Shown here: one piece after another, positions 1 through 15,100 of the stretch
How positions within the stretch are numbered: the first letter of the stretch is position 1
Layout: the number at the start of each line of letters is the position of its first letter
Source: Athripsodes cinereus
Taxonomy: Eukaryota > Arthropoda > Insecta > Trichoptera > Leptoceridae
Assembly: GCA_947579605.1 (NCBI GenBank)
Contig: OX388317.1
Coordinates: forward strand, 11,055,384-11,119,383
Length of the DNA: 64,000 nucleotides
Reading direction: 5' to 3'
The notes under the pieces: model-generated
Told to the model about the DNA's origin: nothing
Databases searched by the model: none
The model's input: only the letters and a program-made list of their open reading frames with translations
Made by a program: the position numbers and the translations under genes

Positions 1-128
1 GTGTGTGAAGGTGGTGCAGAGTTGACAGCTTCCTCCAGAGTGCAATCTAATTTCCTGTAAGCAGGACCACCTGATGGACATCTTCGTCTTGTTTCACTCT
101 TCCTTCCTTCCAGCAGGAGGCCAAGAAC
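1..128 (-). CDS. Cytoplasmic-tail exon with Y-R-K-L sorting motif (partial)
   Basis: Acceptor tgtttcag, first exon base 128, phase-0 entry, open to the window edge with no stop. It encodes VLGLLLEGRKSETRRRCPSG, then GPAYRKLDCTLEEAV. A basic Arg/Lys patch followed by YRKL (Y-x-x-hydrophobic) fits the tyrosine signal by which TGN38-type proteins bind AP adaptor mu subunits. The C-terminus lies left of base 1. Confidence 0.7.
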
Positions 129-3100
129 CTGAAACAATGTCAAAAATATAAGTAATTCATTGTGATTCACGTTTAATACAATTTGAAGAAGACTTAATCT
201 ATTTAATTATTTATTCCTTATTAAATATAAAGGACTCGTGTTTACCTTGTTTTTATTGTGATAGACAATATATCCAACTATGAGTACTCCCGAGATGAAA
301 AGGAAGTAAGGGAAAAAGTGAGAGTCTTCAGAGTCAACAAAATGACCTGTCACTCTTACTCCGTCGTTTCTACCTTCTGGAAAATAAAATACACATTATA
401 CACATTGTTCCTAATAAAAGACCAATGACCTTCTTTCACAATACGCACACTTTCGGAATTTGTATAGTTTATGTTTTTGCATTGACTTCAGAGCTGTAAC
501 GAATTTGAGTGTTATATTGTAAAAGGCTTGTGTCGTTTATTGTGTAATAAATAAGTACCTACTTTGTTTCTATGTAAAATATCACAAATAAGATATTTTT
601 TCATTCATTCATACCATCACGGCATCTCCCACAAATGGGGTAGCCAGCAGACTATCTAAATGTAATAAACATGCAAATTGTTCTCCTTGTGCCAATAAAA
701 GTTAAGACATTTAGGAAGGATGGTATGTATACCTTATAACTGAATTGAAAAGTGTTACAGGTATAACGTCAGTGATTGTTAGACACAATAAATTTAACTA
801 AGATTATTTGCATAACTTTTAATTTGTAACCACCAAATATTATAAGCAAGACATTTAACATCCCCAATTTAGCAATCAGGCACATTGAAGGACCCACCGA
901 TCACCTGGATAGTGCAGAAATCTGGGAATTTCCATTTATATTAAATTCTAATTGTTACACTAGCAAACTTATCAACACAGGAGGTACCATATAGCTGGCA
1001 GCCTGAAGGGCTGGCCAGCCAAAGCCACCAAAAACTCCACGTGAGGAATCTTTATATAATCCAATAAGGTATTTAATCCATCCTGATTCTTATTTTTCAT
1101 GATGTATGTTCCTTATGTGCACTTGGTCTCCTAGCTAAGCCATTTGTGTGAGACCCCGTGAAGGTATACATACAGATCTAGCCTGTGCATTGAATGGTGA
1201 ATAGAATAAGACAACAAATAGAAATATGGATTCAGAAAAAAGTTATTTGATGGCTTAGAGCACAGATGTTGTAAGTGCAGTTTATACCGAAAATGAGTTA
1301 TTATACGTATGCGAATCTGCATCATCTGAAGTATGTTCCGTAGGAATATTATTGCGAAACTCTGTGTCATTGACGAGATATTTAATAAAAACTATATGTG
1401 GTAAAAAAAAGAGAAAAGAGAAATACGACGAAAAAACTAAGGTATGCGATTTTGAGAACAATGAAAGTGTAAACAGAGTATGGTAGAAAATCAAAGAGAA
1501 AATAACCACAGCGGCAGACGAGGTAATAGAGAAAGGAAAGCCGCAAGCTAGGAAAGAATGGATCACGGACGACATCTTAAAAATGATCGAAGAAAGAAGG
1601 GGGCTAAAGAACTCTAAAACAGAAGAAGGAAAAGAGGAATATAAGATCCTAAGAAATAAAATTAACAGAGAATCCAAGCTGAGAAAGGAATGTTATTGCA
1701 AGAAAAATGCAAAAATATCAACAGAAATATAAAACAAAGGAAATTCGAAACCGCATACTCTGAAGTAAAGAATTTCTTCAATGACAAAACACAGCCACGA
1801 TGTGCTATACAAGATAAAAACGGCAAACTGCTGTTTGAGGACGAACTAATTGTAAAAAGATGGAAAGAATACCTAGAACAACTGTACAAAGGAAAGAACA
1901 TACCCCAGGAAAGCAAAACACTAGAAGCAGAATATATGACGTAGAAAATAATGGAGATGACATCTTAAGAAGTGAATTTGATATTGCATTAGCAAAGTTG
2001 AAAGACGGCAAAGCACCAGGTATCGACCTGATTCCATCAGAGCTGCTTAAATGCGCGGGAAAAGGCATGCTTGATGCATTGTATAAGCTTGTCTGCAAAA
2101 TATACGACACAGGAGAGATACCTGAGGACTTTGCCAAATGTCTGATACGAGCGCTTCCTAAGAAAGCAGGCACGACAAAGTGCGAACAACACAGAACCTT
2201 AAGCATGATATCACACGCTTCTAAGATACTCACCAACATTATAATGAAAAGGGCGGAAAATAAAATAAATGAAACACTTTCAGAAGATCAATTTGGATTC
2301 CGCAAGGAGACAGGTACAAGAGATGCAATCCTGAGTCTCAGACTTATTCTAGAAAAGAGAATAACAATTAATAAAAACACATATATAGCATTCATCGACC
2401 TTGAAAAAGCATTCGATAAAGTAGAAGGGGAACAACTTTTTAAGACTCTAAACCAGATAGGAATGAGTTATAAAGACAGACGAGCAATCTGGAGCTTGTA
2501 CAAGAACGAAATGGCTGTGATTAAAAGCGGAGAGAGCTGCGCAGAAGCAAGGGTCGAAAAAGGTGTAAGACAGGGATGCTCAATGTCGCCAGCTCTCTTT
2601 AACTGCTATATACAGCGAGCTATTGATGATCTCAGAGAAGAAATGAAGAACTGGACAGGAGTAAAAATAAAAGGGAAAAAGGTCGACATGATTAGATATG
2701 CTGACGACATAGCACTGCTCGCAGACTCCGAGATGGAGCTGAACGAAGCCTTAGGAAAAATGGAAAGTATACTGTTGTCAAAGTACAACATGAAAATAAA
2801 TAAAGAAAAAACAAAATGTATGGTCGTGGGAAGAGAGGAAACGACTGCGAACATTACCATAAATGGAGTGAGCATCAAGCAAGTAAGAGAATTTGTGTAC
2901 TTGGGCAGCAGAATAAACCAGGATGGACGCTCCAAATCGGAAATTGTGAGCAGAATAAACCAGGCAAGGATTGCCTTTAACAAAAAATCGAAGATATTGG
3001 AATCCTCAAATATTGATTTAAGCGTAAGGAAGAACCTTACTAAAGCCTTTGTATGGAGCATTCTGCTTTATGGTTGTGAGACGTGGACCATCAGCAAGAG

Positions 3101-6100
3101 TGAAAGCGGACGGTTGGCGGCCTTTGAGATGTGGTGCTACAGACGCATGCTTAAGATCCATTGGTCGGAACACGTCGAAAACGCAGAAGTATTAACCAGG
3201 GTAGGCGAAAAAAGGCAACTTCTTAAGAGAATCGGCCAACAACGAGCTAACTGGATTGGCCACAACATCAGGCACCCAGGAATACTCATCGCCATCGCGG
3301 AGGGTAAGACCGAGGGGACAAATGGCAGAGGCCGACCAAGAGACGCGTATATGGACCAACTGAAGAGGGACATGAACTGTGGCTCATATGTAGAGCTGAA
3401 AAGACTGGCTGAGAATAGAGACGAATGGAGAAGAAAAACCAAACTCGTTGCAGACCAAATGGATTGTAACTTATTATATATATATATGTGGTAATTACAT
3501 TACATAGAAAGTATATTCAGCATTTCAGTTGTACTAAATGGTATGGCACCTCAAATTTTCAACTTTGATTATTTCAAAACTATGAAAACTACACTTACAA
3601 CATCTGTGCTCTAAGCCATCGATAATATTCCTCATAGAAACAACAAGAGAAAAAAAATTACAAAAAGTAAAATAAAACCTGCAAGTAAAAATATTATAAT
3701 TATGTACCTATATAGTTTATTATCTGATTTCAATTTATACTTCATTCATAATAATAGGCCTCAAGTTTACATTATATAATTAGATAAAGGATACAATAAG
3801 GCAGTTGTTTTCACAAAGAAAACTAAATATAGGAAGTAGAATAATAACCTTATCAAGTGGGTGGATATCTACATAATAGGTTGGCCAGCCAAACAGTGAA
3901 ACAATAAATATGGTAATTAGTATATGAAAATATAAACAGATGGCTCTAGTAGTACTGCATTCCATACTGGGAGGGAAATTCAAATAAATGATTTCATGGT
4001 AGAGATACTACCAACACTAAACAATACTTCACAGCATTTATGTAGTAGGTGTAAATATTCCATATTTATATGAGAAAAATATCTACAGTAAATTATGCTT
4101 ACTTTGAAAATTGATTTTCTTTTTAGTACATTTTTTCAATATTATCTTTCTCCACTATAAATTTTCGAGTATCCTGTAAACACAGGTATTAAATAACGTA
4201 ATCAATTCAGTGAAGAGGTATAGACCTCAACCTGAATGTCTTAAAAATATATCGGCACAGGGAGGGAAGTTAATTACATGCAATTAATCTGCTGGTTACA
4301 CCGCTTGTAGGATATGCCATCATAGTACAGACAGATAGATCTATTCACAAGAACACAGGAATGCTATCAGGTAAAAATAAAAACAAATGACTTGACAATC
4401 TATTATCATAAGCCTTATGTAATTACGTTATTAGAATTACAATACAGAGGTGAAACTTGAATGAGTGACACGTTATATCATAATTATGAAACATTAATGC
4501 ACTTATCAATTTATTATAAACTGTTGAATGACGACATCATTGCTTACTTATCATGTCTATTTAAAAAAAAATGGAAAAATCCTAGCTGATTTTTTTATAC
4601 TTTGTCTGTTAATTGGTTGATATGTTGAGACTTTTCAACGAGTACTATTGTTTTGTACTCTTGTATTTTTTCAAGGCTATTTTTGAATTGTGCTGCGGGT
4701 GATTTTTAATGAAAATAGATCTTTAAAAAATTATTGTTTATTTTGAATTAATTAACATATCAAGATTATAAAATAATCAAAATTCTCTGGTTAATTTTTT
4801 TTTAACGCTACTTATCAAAAAATGTACTAAATATTGCTTAAGTTGATTGGAATTCAAAAATTTTTCATTTTTACATCATCACATTCTTGAACACCTGCCT
4901 TTTTGCATGGCACTCGAAAACTTACGGGAAATGTAACAATGAAAAATACTTTCTACAACAGAGCACATATTTGTTTGAGAATTAGTCATAATGCTTCAAA
5001 ATGTCTCAAAAGTTTACACCCTATTATGGAATATTAGGGTGTATTCAATGTACAGAGGGCGATAAACTCGCCCTCTGTACATTGAATTGTATAAATGATA
5101 TGTTCTATGTTAATTTGTATTATTGTAAACAATGTACAGTGAAGAATAAAATAAATAAATAAAAATATTATTATATTAGATTTACTGACTTATATGTTAA
5201 GTACCTACCTAACCATTTTCTATGTACTTAGATGGGTTAGTTGGAAGGTATCGCTTCTGCGATAAACTCACCCATTGCAAAATATCATTATTTTATAACT
5301 TTGTAATTATGTATGCTCCTTATTGTACAATAATGTTTATTATTATTATTACTTATATTTTATGCTATGTACTAGGGATGTAACGAATGTGTGATTTTGG
5401 GTAATCGCGAATGCGAATATTGACTTCTTAAATTTCTACAATTGGTCAAACATCAAAGTTTCTACCCCCCGTTGCCGTATTTTCAAAATGGTATAGGAAT
5501 TTAAAATATTTCAAAACTCCTCGGTTTTCTCAAGGAATATTTTCTTGTAGTATCTTTTTCTACACTGTACCGGGTAAGTATCCGGTACTTTTACCGCATT
5601 ACCGATACTTTATTACCAAAATAATATTTGCAAAACATTCGCATATTATTTTTGCGAATGCGAATACTTTGAAATATGCGAATATTCGCAAATACGAATA
5701 TTCGTTACATCACTACTATGTACCTATCATATCAAATACAGTGAAACCTCTATCTATCATTCTTCGAATAATTGTTTTCCCGTATTTGTCGTTACAGTTC
5801 CGAATTAGTTTCATACAAAACACGTAAAAATATATCGCATCCATCGTTTCTCTATATGATTTTATCGCATTGACCGTTTAAATTATACAAAAAAAATCGT
5901 ATTGTATGTATAAAAACATTGGAGCGCGAGCGAGAAAGAAAGAACAGTTTGTTGATTCTGTCGGCTGTCTTTTATGATAGTACGTCAGTAGGTACAATAA
6001 AAAAGCAAAAAAGCAAATAACGATGAAAGATTACATACAGTATAAAGTATGATTTTGCTCTCCATGCAGCTTTCTTTTTTATTTTGTTACTATATTTTTT

Positions 6101-9100
6101 ATTTCAACAAATTGATATATAACTTTTGAAACAGGTATCATTTTTATAAAACCTATATAGGTACTCGTATGTACCTACATATTAAACATTAAAATACATA
6201 TTAATGTGATTTTTTCTATACTCCCGCATTCATTGTTTTCCCGCATCCATAGTTTATTTCAATAGGTCCCTTCAAAAACGATAGATAGAGGTTTCACTGT
6301 ATAGGGTAGATAATTTTTTTTATCTATATTCACTTGAAAGGGATATAAAAAATATTGATTATGTGTTCTGTTCTGGAGGAACGCACAAATCAATAATCCA
6401 TAAATTACCAGCCTGGCTAGTTGCAATAAATTCTTCGATTTTTTTTGTACTGATTAGAATATAACTATATGTGATATATACGAACTCCTATAAGGGCCGT
6501 TTGAATCCTATTTTGTTTCGTATATATCTGTTTTGTTTACATACATACTAAAAAAGAGGTAGACATAGTTAAGGGTACTTTTATACAATTTTAGAATAAA
6601 TAGATTATAAATATTAGTTAGGTACTTAGAGGTACCTCAGATTGCAGTATGATTCGGCTAACAATGCATCTCCGTGTGAGACTGCATTTTTTTATCTATA
6701 TTCTTATTTAATTACTTAGAGGTACCTCAGATTGCAGTATGATTCGGCTAACAATGCATCTCCGTGTGAGACTGCATTTTTTTATCTATATTCTTATTTA
6801 ATTACTTAGAGGTACCTCAGATTGCAGTATGATTCGGCTAACAATGCATCTCCGTGTGAGACTGCATTTTTTTATCTATATTCTTATTTAATTACTTAGA
6901 GGTACCTCAGATTGCAGTATGATTCGGCTAACAATGCATCTCCGTGTGAGACTGCATTTTTTTCTTGTGTCACAAACGTTATAATAATTCCTTATAAAAT
7001 ATGTGTATAAAACCATATCTTTTAATCAAATTCACTACCTGCCGACCCATAACATATGGCTCTAAGGGATTGATTGATATGTTCAATGATTACTACACAA
7101 CAAAAACAAGGACTTAAAAAAAACAAGGTTATAATTATCTTTCATGCATATCATATTTTCATTTAAATTAAGTAAGATATACATTTAACTACATGACTCA
7201 TTCAATCTACACTTATTAGATCATAATTGTATTTTTTTGGTTAAAACAAAGGTGTGCTTATCATGTAGTTTAAATTACTTAATACATTTCCCAGAAATTT
7301 GGTATACCCTTATCACATCTATCTGCATAAACATCATTTCTAGGAATTGATAAAATATCACATCAAATAACATAAAAGTGAAATATAATTATATGTGTGT
7401 GTGGATTATCTATGATGGCTCACTTTATTGATGTATCATAATTAACAACGCGGCGTCAACAGGTCGAGAGATGATAAGATATTTTTCAGTTAGCCAAAAT
7501 GAAACAAAACTTACAAAACAGAAATGATATTTAATTTAAGCTGCTATATTGGATTAAGAAAATAGTATCGAATAAGAGTTATAAAAATCAACTTGAAAAA
7601 TTAAAAATACTAATTGAAAAAGCTCCCAATGGTCCTCCCTACACACCTTTCCGTCTGGTCAACATTAAAACTACATTACGTCATATTTTTTGTTTTTTTC
7701 CAACATAATTACATATATTTCTCACATGTTTTTTAACATGAAATTACGATAGAGAATTACACCGTGGGTCATCGCTATTTAAGTAACTTTTTTGAAATAC
7801 AGACAGAACGTTGAATTACTATTGTTTTGCTTTCACCAAAAAAAATGACACCTATTTTAATCTATGGATATCACAAAATGTAATGCGTTTTAAACATGGG
7901 TATGTGCCATTATCAAAAGCATAACGAGGACTTGATAACAATTTTCTAATTTTCCTCTGGAAAAGTCACGAAGATCTCTGTCCTACAGTTTGCAGATAGT
8001 AATGTCGCACAATTAAAAGATTTATTTATAACTGGAGTAAGTATATTCACACATAAAAAGATTTATTTATAACTGGAGTAAGTACCTATATTCGCACAAC
8101 TAAAAGATTTATTTATAACTTAAATGAGTATCACATTCAAAACAACTTTCTATGTATCTGTTGGGTCGATGTAACTATTTTTTTTTTTTTTTTTAAAAAA
8201 GATATATCTGGCGTTTGTTATAAACCCAAATACAACTTTATACACCTTCCACAGTAAGCTAAAAGCTTGTGTCGTGAAAGGGGAGTTTGCCGGCACCTGG
8301 GATCGAACCGCGGACCCCTTGTTCAAGAGGCCGAGACTCTACCTCCAGGCTACCGACGAACTCCGAACCGACGAATGTTAACATATTTATTTCCTCCACA
8401 ATATTTTTATCTTATATGTTTGCTTTAAAATATGTTATTGTATCCAATATTAATGTACGTCTTTGTAATATTGGCACATTATATTTATACTTATACCTAT
8501 GTGTATATTGTTTTTTATTATCAATGCAAGTAGAAAGAACTTTATTTACATAAGATTACCTCACATTCTTCACATATAGCCATATTTTATAAACAAAATA
8601 TTAAAGGGGATCATTGTACAGCTGAAATATTTTTCAATAATTTTAAATATAACAGATATTTTTGAATAAGACAATATTACTATATAATAAATATATATGA
8701 AGAGGTGACAAAAATCTTATTTATTCATTTACAGTGCTCGCGTGGGTAACATGTGTCACCCACTATATGTAAAATTGATAAATGATTTCAGAACGCACCG
8801 CGATACAGTGCTGTTCTTTTCGGTATTCCTCAAATATGAAACATTCTTCTCATCAGCAGCACAACAGTCATCAAAGCGCATCTACAGCTGTGCAATATAG
8901 CAACAAAGTTCCTGGGTGACGCATGTGTCCCCGCACGAGCTCTCGAGAAACGAAATATCACGAGTGAAATACATATATTTGTAAAATTAAGTTGTTATTT
9001 TCCCGATTGCGATGATATTATGATTGAATTGTAAGGATATAATATAAATCATTGTAATGAGACAAGTTTTTTGATAATTTAGAATGTTCCTATAATTCAA

Positions 9101-12100
9101 AACGGTGCTGATCTCAACAAGTCCAAAATATGTTATTTTTATAGAAGTTTATTGTTTTGTTCATAATTATAATATCTAAGACAATTTATGTTTACCTTTA
9201 AGTGCATAATGATAAAAATAAAGCTGATTTACAATATTATGACATGTTTTTCTGAATACCGTTAAATTTAATATGTACTTAAAATTTCTTATTGTAATGG
9301 GTGACACATGTGCCCCGCGCGAGCACTAAAGGAGTACTTGAAGGCGCGATTACTGTAGTGTTGAGGGGCACCAACACTTTAACACAATAATAATATGATC
9401 ATTACAAATTTCATCAATAAATTAACCAATCACAGTACCTACTGTAAATTACAAAAGCACATAACAAACACAGCAAATGATAATGGATATGAATTTTTTT
9501 GTAAATAATAAAAAGTAAGAAACAAGACTAAAACTAGTGATGACTAATATTTGTTGTTTTTTTATACATATACGTAAGTATTTTTTCATGTAATTAAATA
9601 ACTGTGTCAATCATACATTTATTGATAATTAGTCTGATTAAATCAATGTTTATTGTATTTTTTATCCATGTTATTTCATCTCCCTCTTTCTTCAGTAAGT
9701 TTTGGAGTACAGCATAAAAAGCAAGAATTCTAAAATCATCATGTACGAGCCATTTAATATATTCAATTTAATAATGTTGTATGCCAACCATTCTGAATAC
9801 CTTACTTTGGATAGCGCAGAGAAAATGACAGGTGTATTAATTGTTTACTTATTTATTCGTGAAATAAATAGCAAAGCCTTTTACAATATAAGGTTAATGG
9901 ACGATAGTTCAAAAATAAAAATAAAATAAAAAGAAATATAATAAATACGTTGATGACACACAAAAATATTACATTTAATTTTAAAAATAATCTGTAATAT
10001 ACAGTTAATCCACCAGTTTCCCCATTTGTGGGTGATATCTTTAAGGCAGAGATGCACATACTTATAGGGAACAGGGGCCACCTCGCGAAGATTTGAGCCA
10101 AGGACAGGCCGCTATAAGAAAATTAACACTATAGGTAAGTTTTAATTTCTAGAAATGCTCACACATTCAAATTTCTATCCCCCCGTCACTGAATTTCCAA
10201 AATGGTATAGGAATTTGAAATATTTCAAAAACTCCTCAGTTTTGTTAAAGAATATTAACTTAAATTATTAAGTATCCGGTACTTTGACCGAATATCCGAT
10301 TATAACTGGTATAGACAATTTTCTTTATATTATATGATATGTTGGCGGGCCACGGTTGTGCATCGCTGCGTTAAGGTAACAGTAGAAATAAGACTTGTTG
10401 CTACAGTTTTATGACTCCAATTAAGGTCATAGGATTAATCCAATATATAATAATTGATAATTCAAGAGTTTTTGTGTTTACGCTGTGGAAATCCATTTTT
10501 AATTTTAATAAATAAAATATAAAAATATATTATTGAACACTGTTTAATCTCCACTATGTTAGGTTGAATACCGAACGTTTTCGCCTATACTTGTAGGCAT
10601 CTTCAGATGATGCCTACAAGTATAGGCGAAAACGTTCGGTATTCAACCTAACATAGTGGAGATTAAACAGTGTTCAATAATATATTTTTATATTTTATTT
10701 ATTAAAATTATAATAATTGATTGTTTGGTACTATAAAATAAGCGCACATCAAAAGAGATATTGATATATTTTGTGAAATTATTGTGCTAGTATTTTAAGT
10801 TAAAATTACATATCACGGTAGCGCAACCTTAAACTTTACCAAATACAATAACACACATACAGAATAATATAATCCTCACTAATACATACATACATACAGA
10901 GTACTGAGTCAAACTTATAATAACTATAATGGAGCCACAGTATTCGAATTTCATGAATTTCAAGGTTAAATATTTCTTTCATTATGAGGAATGTTCTGGA
11001 TATAATATGTAGGGACATATGTGAAACCATATATAAAAATAACTAGTGACATGTATGACTGTATAGAAGAATTCATGTAAAGGATAGAAATGATTTAGAT
11101 AATTGTAGTAAAAATCTCGTCAAGATGATGATGATTCAAGATGATTTTGTTTTCATGTCATTTAACATCTCAAGATTGCTAGTGAATAATGTAGCCTTTA
11201 GATTTCGAAAATCCCATAAATGACGTTTTATTTTATCTTTTCATTCAGAAATTGACAGAAAAGTGAGCAAGTCCTATTCCTTTCTGAAGATAGTTTAGAT
11301 AGCTTTTGTGATAAATTTGTCCTCTATATTCTGGTTGTATTTTTATGTAATATTATTGCTCATAATCACAGTACGGTAAAATATAAAGAAATTTGAAACA
11401 TTTTTATACTTTTTACACCATTACTCATTTGCTTGTGCGAAAATGTATTGATATATTGGGGATAATCCATAAAATTAATAATAAATTTTGTGAACAGTAT
11501 TATAACTGAATAATTTAAGTTTGTAACTTGTGTACCCACAAAATTATTTTTTCCATGTACCTGAATATTATTATCAAATGCATTTCTGCCACTTAGATGA
11601 ATTTGACTACGTATACTGCAACTGAATGTGTGTTTGTATTGTTTATGATTTATGGTCAATTCTGGAGTCTATATGATGTCATAAACTGGTCCCTAGGTTG
11701 ATAGTCATTCTCTTATTACAACCCAATGGTGCCAGACCAATCATCAGTGGTTTTGCAAAACCTACAATGTGTTATTTTTTTTGAAAAATAAGATATTGGT
11801 GCTAAAGTATTTGACCTAAAATATTACATCGAGAGTATTGAGTATGCTGATGTACCTGCAGATTAAGATATTAAGAGAAAATTAAAAATTCCCTCGTGCG
11901 CTGCCTTTTCAATTGGACAATAATTGGTGAAAACTTTCATGAGTATAGTGTATAGAAATATGCAATTTTTCAAATTATGCCCCGAAATTTAATACAACCT
12001 TCCATATAACTATGTAGACATATAATAATAATAATAATAAAAGCACATAAAAGCTTTTATTAAACTATACAGTTTTTTGGTCTCTCTTTAGAATAATAAT

Positions 12101-15100
12101 AATAATCTGGACAATTTATTGAGCGCCGTTTTGTGTTACAAACCACCGCAAGGGCGCATTTTCAGTTTTTTTTAAATTTAATTATTGTTATTTATCAAAT
12201 TTTTAATATATTTTATGAATTTAATTTAACTATTAAAAATAATTAATGTATTTCTAACTGTCACAAATTTGAAATATGAAACAATTATGTGAGTTCTAAT
12301 TGTAGGTATTATTATTATTGTCACAAATTTTATCCACTAGTTCATTTGTTTTTAAATTTGTAATTTTTAATTAGTTTGAAAGTAATTTAACACTTGAAAA
12401 ACAATTATCCTTATTAAACTATTGAAACTAAAAACACTGTATTAAAATTTTGTTATTTTGAATCATTATTAGACAATATTTTAATTTTAAAAAATGAGAC
12501 GTCAGAGGTTTGTAGAACCTTGATTAATGCACATAGGAGGTGTCATGAAACCCCAGAGGAAATATTTCAATACTTCCACATTATTTGACACCTCGACATT
12601 CCAATGCAAACAGAAACCAATAAGTAGAGATCAGTTTATATGATAATACATATTTTAGCTGTTTACATACATTTGCATATGCACATTCTGTTAATTTTTT
12701 AAAGTTTATGTATATTTTTGAAATATGGAAAAAAGTATGGGAGCCTATGCTAGACTTTACTGCATCTCAATTTTTTTCTTCTCACTCTTTTCGCAAAAAA
12801 GTTTGTAACCCAACTCACACTAAATAAAACAACATCTTATATTGTATCCACACACTGGATAAAACAATATTGCAAAAAATATCTTACAACTCAACACATA
12901 AAAGATGAAATGGAATTTTTAAATTGAATATTTCATACTCGATTTTAATTTGCTGTATAGCTTTTTATTTTGCATATATTCTGGTCTCTGTAGTACCATT
13001 ATGCAAAATGTATAATTTTGTGGAAAAACCACTTCAAATAAGCATCATAACACCTCCCGAACAATGGGAGCAACAATTTAATTATGTAATGTGAAACAAG
13101 TGTTTCTTTCTACTATAGATTATTGATTCAGAGAGAGATGTCTTTCCACTTATCAGGTTATTCTAGTTCGATTTGATCAATATCAATTCGATTGATAATA
13201 ACCTGATAAGACGTCTCTCTCGGAATCAATAATCTATATTAAAAAGAAGCACTTGTTTCAAATACCATAATTATGGAAACCTACATCGTGCACACCGACA
13301 CAATTATTATATGAGATCTTTAACCTTGCTTTGAATAAATCCGCACTCTCCAGAATTCGAAAATCATGGGGAATTTCTTTATTATAATCCAATGATACGC
13401 TTGAAGTCATCCTTCAAACTTCATAATGAAGAATCAATTCACTTATCAAACATAATGCTTATAAAAACTGAATCAGAAAAAAAACTTATTGGTTAGTAAA
13501 ATGTCATAATTTTGTCATTATTTTTTATCTTCGTCGTATGATTCTGTGATTTTGTAATAATTAAATGAACTGTGAATATTGAAAAAAATAATGCAGTAAT
13601 GAAAATAGAAAGGTATATTTCTCCAAAAAACTAAATAAAATAATTATAACAAAAGTAATAAAATTGAGGTGTTTTGTAATAATACACAATGTTCCTCTTT
13701 GTTTCATAAATCATGCAACTCCAAAACACCACATTGAAACTTAACACCACACAGGAATAGTAATATAAATAAAATACTTATGTATATAAATAATCTACTT
13801 GTACAAATTGATCTTTGAAGTATACAATATCTCTGGTCAATGCAACTCGAAGTGAAAATAAAAACTGTAATTAATTTTTTATAATAAAAAAAAAACTTTT
13901 TAATAGAATCATGGATTCAAAATATTATAAATAAGTCATGTACTAGAGTTATTATATACCAGAGCAAGTGAAATGCAATAGAAAATAATCTATCTGAAAT
14001 ACGGCTGCGGTAAACTATCAAACAGTATAGATTAAATATTTCTATATGCTTTATCAAATTGTAAAACTGCACCTGTAGAGGCATATCCTTATGTATGTAC
14101 ATACCTCAGCGGATACAGTTTTACAATATTATGGTCTACTTCATTCTATATTCATTGAATAAATTAAAATAAACATTGACTTAACCAATTGCACAAAAAA
14201 CATATTTGAATATAAGAACAATTCCTTCAGATTTTGAACATAAAAATAATTGAAAAGGTTATAAAATTATATGGAATAAGTGTACTCATACTTCTTGTTG
14301 TTATAATGAGTGAAAATAATCTACAGGATATCCAAATATCATAAATTCACACAATAGGGTGTTATTATCACTTTCAAAGCAGTTGATGATAAGATAACTT
14401 TACACACATGCTGATTAAAATGACAGTATGGATTATAAAAAAAAAAACGGAATCAATAATATTTATATTATATAGTGTTCATTTTCTTATCGCAACGTGG
14501 CAGATAACATTTTTTATAAATGATCAGCATCATTTAAGATCCAGAAGGAAAGAACATATTTTACATCTGTCAACGATAATACTAAATTTTATTACGAAGG
14601 TATTTACCAACAATTATAAATGTATCTATAATACAAAAAAAATGTAAAGGTATTTGTGTATTATACTAGTCAGATAAAGAGTATTACTTGATATTTATAT
14701 GAATTTTTTTTAGAATGATTAAATATAACTATAAATAAAAAGTGTTTTTGAAGATACATAGTCAACAAATTTCTTGTGACCAAAGATTGTACACCACTGG
14801 AACTCTATTCCACATCTGGTGAAATATGTAACACACATAAATAACTAATAAGTCACGTCAGATTTTATTTATTACAATACACTGTTCTGTAAATTTAATG
14901 GTAGATTGTGCAAGCTTGCTAAAAAATGTGTCCAAACCTTAACATACTAGGCAAACAAAATGATACACTTCTTAATACTTTTTTAAGACAAATATTTAAG
15001 TTCTTAATTTAGTTACTCTAGGTCCTAATTTTATGTATGAAGATATCGGCCTTGTATCGTCCCTCTTCTGACTAACAGTCGTATCTGCTTAAATGTAAAT

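Noticed and set aside
6623..6963. CRISPR-like regular repeats
   Set aside because: Units are contiguous without unique spacers and the DNA is animal; it is an ordinary tandem repeat.
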